From contig USLE01000024.1 in assembly GCA_900555465.1 (NCBI GenBank), positions 1 to 9,995 of the forward strand: DNA of 9,995 bases, given 5' to 3'. Numbering within the stretch: the stretch's first letter is position 1; each line of letters begins with the position of its first letter. Shown piece after piece: positions 5,219-9,995 of the stretch. The position numbers were made by a program, and so were the translations under genes. The notes beneath the pieces are model-generated. The model did no database searches. It worked only from the letters and a program-made list of their open reading frames with translations, and had not been told where the DNA came from. Source of the DNA: an uncultured Butyricicoccus sp. GTDB lineage: Bacteria; Bacillota; Clostridia; Oscillospirales; Butyricicoccaceae.

Positions 5219-7828
5219 ATGAGTGAAAACAAAAACCGCCTTTCGGGGCAGCCGGCGGATGCGCAGCGGCCGGAGCAAAATACCCCCGCGGCGGAGTCGG
5301 CTGAGGATATTCTGGCGCGGATCAATGTGGACGAAATCGGTTTCCCGCCCGATCTGGTCGAGAACATCCTATCCGATCTGGAAAGCAGCGCCGCTGCTGT
5401 AGCGCCGGCCGTTGAAACGCCGGAGCCGCCAACGGACAAGCCTTCTGCTGCACCTGCGCCGTCCTCCGAATCTGTGGAGGCACAGCCGCAGGCTGAGGCC
5501 CCTGCTGCGCAAGCACCCGCAGCCGAGACGGCGGCAGAACAGTCTGAAACAGAAGCGGAACCGGCGCAGCCAGAGCCTGCCGCACCGCAGGAACAGCCTG
5601 ACACGGAGGCTGCTGCACAGCCGGAACAGACAGCAGAGCAAGCCCCTGCAGAGTCTGAACCCGCCGAGGTGCAGCCTGAGAGCAGCACAGAGGCAGAGTC
5701 GTCAACAGACGAGCCGACTGTAGCTGACGAAAATGCGGCAGAGCCGACTGAGGCCACTGAGGCTCCCGAACAAGCCCCGGAACCGTCGGAGGCGGAATCT
5801 GAGCAGCCTCCTGTCACCGAAACTGCATTGACCGTCTCGGATGCGAATACAGATGAGACCGCGGGGATGACGCTCATCGAGCGCGCAAAGTACCATGCAC
5901 GCATGCGCCGCCGCGAGCAGACGCGCCTGCGGCGCGAAAACGCGCGCCGCGAAGCCGCCGGCGGGGAAGCGGTTTACCAGCCGATGTCGCCCATCGACAT
6001 GCGTCTGACGCTGATCCGGCTTGGCATCGCTGCGATCTTCCTTGTGGCCGGGTTGCTGCTCCGTCAGGCTGGCGTCGCCTTTGCGCTTTATCTGATCGCA
6101 TATCTGATCACTGTGCTTCCGGTGGCGGCCAAGGTCGCGTATCATTTTACACACGGCAAATACTTTGACGAATACCTGCTCATCCTGATCGCCTCGCTCG
6201 GCGCGTTCTTGCTGCGCCACTACCCGGAGGCCAGCCTGGTACTGATCCTGCACAGTGCGGGTCAGATTGCCGGTGATCTGGTGCTCAGTTCCACACATAA
6301 GTCGATGACCCGGCAGACCATTACCGTCCCGGACAAGGCTTCACTTGTCAACATGAAGGGGGAGGAGCATCAGGTATCCCCAAAAGAGATCCGTATCGGC
6401 AATTTTGTACTCGTGCGTTCGGGCGAGCGTATCCCGATCGACGGCGTTGTGCTGCGCGGAGAGGGGACTGTGGATGACGCTGTGCTCACCGGCGACAGCG
6501 AGCCGCTTCAGGTGGAAAAGGATATCCATGTGCTTGCCGGCGGTATTTACACCGGCTCGCTGATGCTCCTGCGTGCGACTGCGCGGTTTGAGGACTGCGC
6601 GATCAACCAGATCCTGCATATGCAGGAGGAGGGCAGAGAGCGCAAGGCATCGCTCGAAAAGAGCGTCACCAACGGCGCGGCGCGGTTCATTCCGATCATG
6701 GTCGTGCTGGCGGTGCTGCTGTCCGTTATCCCGCCGCTGTTCAATTCGGGCACTTCCATCACCGAATGGGTTTACCGCGCGCTGTCCATTCTGGTGGTCT
6801 GCTGTCCGACCGCGCTGCTGATTTCGGTGCCGCTGTGCTTCCTGTGCGGCAACGGCCGCCTGTCCCAGAAGGGCATCCATGTCAAGGGCAGCGAGGCGAT
6901 CGAAAAGCTCGCGGAGCTGCGCATGGCGGTATTTGATAAAACCGGCACCCTGACCGAAGGCAATCTGCGCGTCAAGGAGATCCAGGCGACGCATGACTTC
7001 AATCAGGAAAGCTGCCTTGCCCTGGCCGCTGCGGCGGAACAGCTGTCGCGCCACCCGGTCGCGCGTGCGGTTGTGGCTGCCTATGAGGGCAAGCCGCAGA
7101 AAATCAGCGAATTTGAGGAATTCCCGGGCCGCGGCGTGCGCGCCCGCATCGGCAATCGCAACCTGCTTGTCGGCAACCGCCGCCTGATGGTGTCGCGCGG
7201 CGTCAAGGGTGTGCCGGAGATCCGCGGAACGGTCGTTTATGTGGCCTACGAAGGGGATTATGCCGGTGCGATCGTGCTGGAGGACACCATCCGCTCGGAG
7301 GCTGCGGAGGCGATCAAGGGCCTGAAAAGCCAGGGTGTGCTGCGCACCGTTATCCTGACCGGCGACACTGAATCGCCCGCCCAGCAGACCGCGGATGCGA
7401 TCGGCATTGACACCGTGCATTACGGCCTCCAGCCGGAGGAAAAGGCCTCCAAGATGGAGTTCCTGATGCGCACGATCCCGACCGACGGCACCTCCGCCTA
7501 TGTGGGCGACGGCGTCAACGATATCGAAGAGCTCGGTATGGCGGATGTCGGCGTTGCGATGGGCGCTGCGGGTTCGCAGCAGACCGCTGCTGCGGCAAAT
7601 GTGCTTATCCTGACGAGTAATCTCAACCGTCTGACCGATGCAATGCGCATTTCCCGCAGGACGCACGGCATCGCCATGCAGAATATGACGTTTGTGCTGC
7701 TGATCAAACTGGTGCTGGTTCTGCTGACCGTACTCGGCGTCACTTACATGTGGCAGGCGGTCGCGATCGACGTGCTGCTGACCGTGCTGACCGTGCTCAA
7801 CTCTGCGCGTATTCTCGGCATTAAGTAA
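5219..7828 (+). CDS. P1B-type heavy-metal ATPase (CadA/ZntA-like, divergent) with long acidic N-terminus
   Basis: An 869-aa integral membrane pump predicted to export Cd/Zn/Pb-type ions using ATP. Residues 1-216 are an acidic Pro/Ala/Glu/Gln-rich low-complexity tail with no Cys or His and no HMA domain; 217-249 are strongly basic. Membrane helices follow from about 264 to 360. The actuator domain has TGDS at 424-427, where the family norm is TGES. The metal-site helix reads Cys528-Cys529-Pro530-Thr531 instead of Cys-Pro-Cys. The catalytic core is intact: Asp573 in DKTGT, His612-Pro613 in SRHPVA, LTGD, the PEEK segment and GDGVND at 763-768 (followed by IEEL rather than the usual APAL). The last two helices keep Lys830 and Asp851, matching ZntA Lys693 and Asp714, but the Gly usually two residues after the Asp is Leu. 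It lies directly behind the CadC-like repressor. Export of a divalent soft metal is likely; the exact ion is uncertain because of these substitutions. Confidence 0.9.
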   Translation: MSENKNRLSGQPADAQRPEQNTPAAESAEDILARINVDEIGFPPDLVENILSDLESSAAAVAPAVETPEPPTDKPSAAPAPSSESVEAQPQAEAPAAQAPAAETAAEQSETEAEPAQPEPAAPQEQPDTEAAAQPEQTAEQAPAESEPAEVQPESSTEAESSTDEPTVADENAAEPTEATEAPEQAPEPSEAESEQPPVTETALTVSDANTDETAGMTLIERAKYHARMRRREQTRLRRENARREAAGGEAVYQPMSPIDMRLTLIRLGIAAIFLVAGLLLRQAGVAFALYLIAYLITVLPVAAKVAYHFTHGKYFDEYLLILIASLGAFLLRHYPEASLVLILHSAGQIAGDLVLSSTHKSMTRQTITVPDKASLVNMKGEEHQVSPKEIRIGNFVLVRSGERIPIDGVVLRGEGTVDDAVLTGDSEPLQVEKDIHVLAGGIYTGSLMLLRATARFEDCAINQILHMQEEGRERKASLEKSVTNGAARFIPIMVVLAVLLSVIPPLFNSGTSITEWVYRALSILVVCCPTALLISVPLCFLCGNGRLSQKGIHVKGSEAIEKLAELRMAVFDKTGTLTEGNLRVKEIQATHDFNQESCLALAAAAEQLSRHPVARAVVAAYEGKPQKISEFEEFPGRGVRARIGNRNLLVGNRRLMVSRGVKGVPEIRGTVVYVAYEGDYAGAIVLEDTIRSEAAEAIKGLKSQGVLRTVILTGDTESPAQQTADAIGIDTVHYGLQPEEKASKMEFLMRTIPTDGTSAYVGDGVNDIEELGMADVGVAMGAAGSQQTAAAANVLILTSNLNRLTDAMRISRRTHGIAMQNMTFVLLIKLVLVLLTVLGVTYMWQAVAIDVLLTVLTVLNSARILGIK

Positions 7829-7831
7829 AAG

Positions 7832-7868
7832 AAAAAGGCCATACCGATCATTCCGGTATGGTCTTTTT
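7832..7868 (+). terminator. Intrinsic terminator of the ArsR-ATPase operon
   Basis: A 15-bp stem (7832-7846 with 7854-7868, one G-U pair) has the core CCATACCG/CGGTATGG, a 7-nt loop, five A on the left and five T on the right. It starts 4 nt after the ATPase stop. The A/T symmetry would let it act weakly in both directions. Confidence 0.9.
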
Positions 7869-7878
7869 GCGCCAAATA

Positions 7879-7887
7879 TGTTATACT
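7879..7887 (+). promoter_or_regulatory. Extended -10 promoter of the radical SAM gene
   Basis: TGT followed by TATACT (7882-7887) is an extended -10. No -35 resembling TTGACA exists at 16-18 bp, where the terminator stem lies instead. Predicted start near 7894, leader about 25 nt. Confidence 0.6.
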
Positions 7888-7905
7888 TATTTTGTATTTC
7901 GCTTT

Positions 7906-7910
7906 GGAGG
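7906..7910 (+). promoter_or_regulatory. Ribosome binding site that decides the TTG start of the radical SAM gene
   Basis: GGAGG is 8 nt before TTG 7919. The in-frame TTG at 7892 lies upstream of this site and close to the predicted transcript start, and the ATG at 7931 is 20 nt away, so TTG 7919 is preferred. Confidence 0.75.
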
Positions 7911-7918
7911 AAAACGTC

Positions 7919-9754
7919 TTGCATAAAAAGATGGAAGCTATTTTGTCCCGTGTGCAGAAGCCGGCGCGCTACGTTGGCGGCGAATGGGGCTCTGTAATGA
8001 AAAACAAAACGGAAGTGGATCTGCGGTTTGCGTTCTGCTTCCCGGATACCTACGAGGTCGGCATGTCGCACCTCGGCTCGCGCATCCTGTACGGCCTGCT
8101 CAACGATCAGAAGGGCATCTGGTGCGAGCGCGTCTTTGCGCCTTGGATCGACATGGAGGCGGAGATGCGGCAGGCCGGCATCCCGCTGTATGGTCTGGAG
8201 AGCGGCGACCCGCTTTCCGATTTCGACATCATTGCGTTTACGCTGCAATACGAGCTGTCCTTCACCAACATCCTGAACATGCTCGATCTGGGCGGCGTGC
8301 CGGTGCTGGCAAAGGACCGCACCGATCTCAAGCACATTGTTGCCTGCGGCGGCCCGTGCGCCTACAACCCGGAGCCGCTCTGCGACTTCGTCGATCTGTT
8401 CATGATCGGCGACGGCGAGGAGATCATGCTTGAGTTCACCGACCTGTACCGCAAGGCAAAGCGCGAGGGCTGGAGCAAGCAGGAATTTCTCGTGCAGGCG
8501 GCGCAGATCGAGGGCATGTACGTGCCGTCGCTCTACGAGGTCTCCTACCGCGAGGACGGCACGATCGACCGCGTCACGCCGACGAACGGCGCGCCTGCGC
8601 TGGTGCAGAAGCGCATTGTCAAGGATCTGGATACCATGTATTATCCGGAGTCCTTTGTCGTGCCGTCGACCGATATCGTGTTCGACCGCGCAATGATCGA
8701 GCTGTTCCGCGGCTGCCCGCGCGGCTGCCGCTTCTGTCAGGCGGGCCATACCTACCGCCCGCTGCGCACCAAGTCCAAGGAAGTGCTGCTGAAGCAGGCG
8801 GAAGCTGTTCTCAAAAACTCCGGCTACGAGGAGATTTCGCTCTCCTCTCTGTCCACCAGCGACTACGGTGACCTGTCCGGTCTGACCGAGTGTATGCTGG
8901 ACTACTGCGAGCCGCGGCATATCAGCCTGTCGCTGCCCTCGCTGCGTGCGGACAGCTTCAGCGCCGAGTTGATGCAGCGCGTGCAGAAAACGCGCAAGAG
9001 CGGCCTGACCTTTGCCTGCGAGGCAGGCACCCAGCGCCTGCGCGACGTGATCAACAAGAACATCCGCGAGGAGGACGTGCTCCATGCGTGCGAGATCGCG
9101 TTCCAGGGAGGCTGGAATAACGTAAAATTGTACTTCATGATCGGCCTGCCGACCGAGACCACCGAGGATCTGGACGGCATCGCGGAAATCTGCAAAAAGG
9201 TCGCCTACTGCTGGCGCATGAATACCAACAACCGCGCGCGCGGCGTGCGCATCACAGCGTCCGCGTCCTGCTTTGTGCCCAAGCCGCAGACCCCGTTCCA
9301 GTGGGATGCGCAGGACACGCTCGAGCAGTTCCGCGAAAAGCAGGCGCACATGAAGGTCATCATGAAGACCAAAAACGTCACCTACAACTGGCATGACGCC
9401 GAGACCTCGGTGCTCGAGGGCGTAATCGCCCGCGGCGACCGCCGGCAGGGCAGGGCGATCTATTTCGCCTGGCAGAGCGGCTGCAAGATGGACGGCTGGG
9501 ACCAGTGTCTTGACTTTGACAAGTGGATGCAGGCCTTTGCCGATTGCAGCCTTGATCCGGCGTTTTATGCGTCCCGCCAGCGCCCGCTGGACGAGGTATT
9601 CCCGTGGGACCACATCGGCTGCGGCACGCGCAAGGAACATCTCAAGCATGAGTGGGAGCTGTCCCGCGAGGCGGCTGTCACGCCTGACTGCATGCAGAAA
9701 TGCGCGGGCTGCGGCGCGAACGCCCTGCTGAAGGGAGGCAAGTGCTGTGTTTAA
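7919..9754 (+). CDS. B12-binding-domain radical SAM protein, TIGR03960-like
   Basis: A 611-aa cytoplasmic iron-sulfur enzyme. Residues about 30-190 form a cobalamin-binding-like domain: RFAFCFPDTYEVGMSHLG, then FDIIAFTLQYELSFTNIL and a GGPCAYNPEPLCDFVDLFMIGDGEE stretch, without the classic Asp-x-His-x-x-Gly base-off motif. The radical SAM core begins near 255 with Cys266-x3-Cys270-x2-Cys273 (RGCPRGCRFCQAG), which should hold the 4Fe-4S cluster that cleaves S-adenosylmethionine. SLSSLSTSDYGDLSGL and LYFMIGLPTET match the later barrel strands. The C-terminus adds Cys595, Cys598, Cys609 and Cys610, a possible extra metal site. This family is usually followed by a DUF2344 gene, often near RNase E/G and ribosomal protein L21 genes; the DUF2344 gene is indeed next, overlapping by 8 nt. 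Substrate unknown to me. Confidence 0.92.
   Translation: MHKKMEAILSRVQKPARYVGGEWGSVMKNKTEVDLRFAFCFPDTYEVGMSHLGSRILYGLLNDQKGIWCERVFAPWIDMEAEMRQAGIPLYGLESGDPLSDFDIIAFTLQYELSFTNILNMLDLGGVPVLAKDRTDLKHIVACGGPCAYNPEPLCDFVDLFMIGDGEEIMLEFTDLYRKAKREGWSKQEFLVQAAQIEGMYVPSLYEVSYREDGTIDRVTPTNGAPALVQKRIVKDLDTMYYPESFVVPSTDIVFDRAMIELFRGCPRGCRFCQAGHTYRPLRTKSKEVLLKQAEAVLKNSGYEEISLSSLSTSDYGDLSGLTECMLDYCEPRHISLSLPSLRADSFSAELMQRVQKTRKSGLTFACEAGTQRLRDVINKNIREEDVLHACEIAFQGGWNNVKLYFMIGLPTETTEDLDGIAEICKKVAYCWRMNTNNRARGVRITASASCFVPKPQTPFQWDAQDTLEQFREKQAHMKVIMKTKNVTYNWHDAETSVLEGVIARGDRRQGRAIYFAWQSGCKMDGWDQCLDFDKWMQAFADCSLDPAFYASRQRPLDEVFPWDHIGCGTRKEHLKHEWELSREAAVTPDCMQKCAGCGANALLKGGKCCV
9733..9738 (+). promoter_or_regulatory. 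Ribosome binding site for the GTG start of the DUF2344 gene
   Basis: GGGAGG lies within the end of the radical SAM gene, 8 nt before GTG 9747. This supports the overlapping GTG over the later in-frame ATG at 9762. Confidence 0.65.
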
Positions 9755-9995
9755 GGCCAGAATGAAATTTGCCAAGGAGGGGCGGGCGAAATACATCTCC
9801 CACCTCGACCTGATGCACACCATGCAGCGCGCGATGGCACGCTGCCAGATGCCGCTCTGGTTTACCGAGGGCTTTAACCAGCACGCCTATGTGTCGGTTG
9901 CCCTGCCGCTCTCGACCGGATACTCCGGCGAGTGCGAATTCCTGGATTTCAACATCACCTCCGAGTCCGTGCCGATCAACGCGGTCGAAGCGCTC
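9747..9995 (+). CDS. DUF2344 / TIGR03936-like radical SAM-linked protein (3' end outside window)
   Basis: Starts at GTG 9747, overlapping the radical SAM gene by 8 nt, and is open to the end of the window (83 residues seen; family members are usually about 200-250 aa). The N-terminal pattern is diagnostic: RMKFAKEGRAKYISHLDLM, then RAMARCQMPLWFTEGFNQH and VALPLSTGYSGECEF, matching the FsKxG-xxxISHLDLM, P-xxxSEGFNpH and aLPLpxG blocks of the family. No catalytic function has been established as far as I know. The close genetic link, and fusion of the two in some genomes, suggests that it acts with the radical SAM protein, probably on RNA or translation-related substrates; that last part is speculation from neighbourhood. 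An alternative start is ATG 9762, with a poorer ribosome-binding context. Confidence 0.9.
   Translation, partial: MFKARMKFAKEGRAKYISHLDLMHTMQRAMARCQMPLWFTEGFNQHAYVSVALPLSTGYSGECEFLDFNITSESVPINAVEAL

Noticed and set aside
5215..5226. Three-codon frame between the repressor stop and the ATPase start
   Set aside because: Only 4 nt from the ribosome binding site, with no sign of a leader-peptide function; kept only as a note on start choice.
4816..5904. 362-codon minus-strand frame rich in Ser, Cys, Gly and Ala
   Set aside because: The composition is simply the complement of the Pro/Ala/Glu-rich N-terminus of the ATPase; no start signal.
6341..9823. 1160-codon open frame on the minus strand across the ATPase and radical SAM genes
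   Set aside because: It is in codon register with the two plus-strand genes, so its stops would need the plus codons TTA, CTA or TCA, which are rare in this GC-rich codon usage. It runs through a terminator, has no recognisable domain, and is a shadow of well-identified proteins.

Overview
The window reads as chromosomal DNA of a GC-rich Gram-positive anaerobe of the Clostridia, probably an Oscillospirales or Ruminococcaceae-type gut bacterium. This rests on strong AGGAGG-type ribosome binding sites, several TTG/GTG starts, S-layer-homology (SLH) anchoring, a WG-repeat secreted protein, and the TIGR03960-type radical SAM / DUF2344 gene pair that is common in clostridial genomes. The taxonomic placement is inference. 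No RNA genes, CRISPR arrays, insertion sequences or phage genes were seen. No gene-free stretch exceeds about 200 bases.

Region by region. (1) 1-2307, plus strand: the 3' end of an unrecognised, probably extracytoplasmic beta-rich protein, followed 18 nt later by a 632-aa secreted protein with about eight WG-like repeats and a C-terminal SLH region. (2) 2339-2370: a strong hairpin that can terminate transcription from both sides, lying between convergent genes. (3) 2390-3127, minus strand: an unrecognised 245-aa secreted protein with a near-consensus sigma-A promoter. (4) 3128-3329: a divergent control region with back-to-back promoters and a 9-bp inverted repeat. (5) 3330-4718, plus: a short NfeD-type membrane protein and a QmcA-like SPFH (stomatin/prohibitin) protein, a classic membrane-quality or microdomain pair, closed by a terminator. 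(6) 4773-7868, plus: a heavy-metal resistance operon of cadC/cadA type, comprising promoter with candidate operator, an ArsR/SmtB repressor with both alpha3N and alpha5 metal ligands, and a P1B-type ATPase, closed by a terminator. (7) 7879 to the end, plus: an extended -10 promoter, a TIGR03960-like B12-binding-domain radical SAM protein, and an overlapping DUF2344 (TIGR03936-like) gene that runs off the window.

How the genes work together. The two middle operons both act at the membrane: NfeD/SPFH organise or protect it, and the ArsR repressor is expected to release its operon when Cd/Zn/Pb-type ions rise so that the ATPase can export them. The ATPase is the most unusual item. It has a roughly 215-residue acidic Pro/Ala/Glu-rich N-terminus with no Cys and no metal-binding HMA domain, a Cys-Cys-Pro-Thr membrane motif where Cys-Pro-Cys is expected, and Asp for Glu in the actuator TGES loop. 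I did not find a clearly new multi-gene system. The best leads are the divergent ATPase, the two uncharacterised secreted proteins, and the radical SAM/DUF2344 pair, whose chemistry is to my knowledge unassigned.
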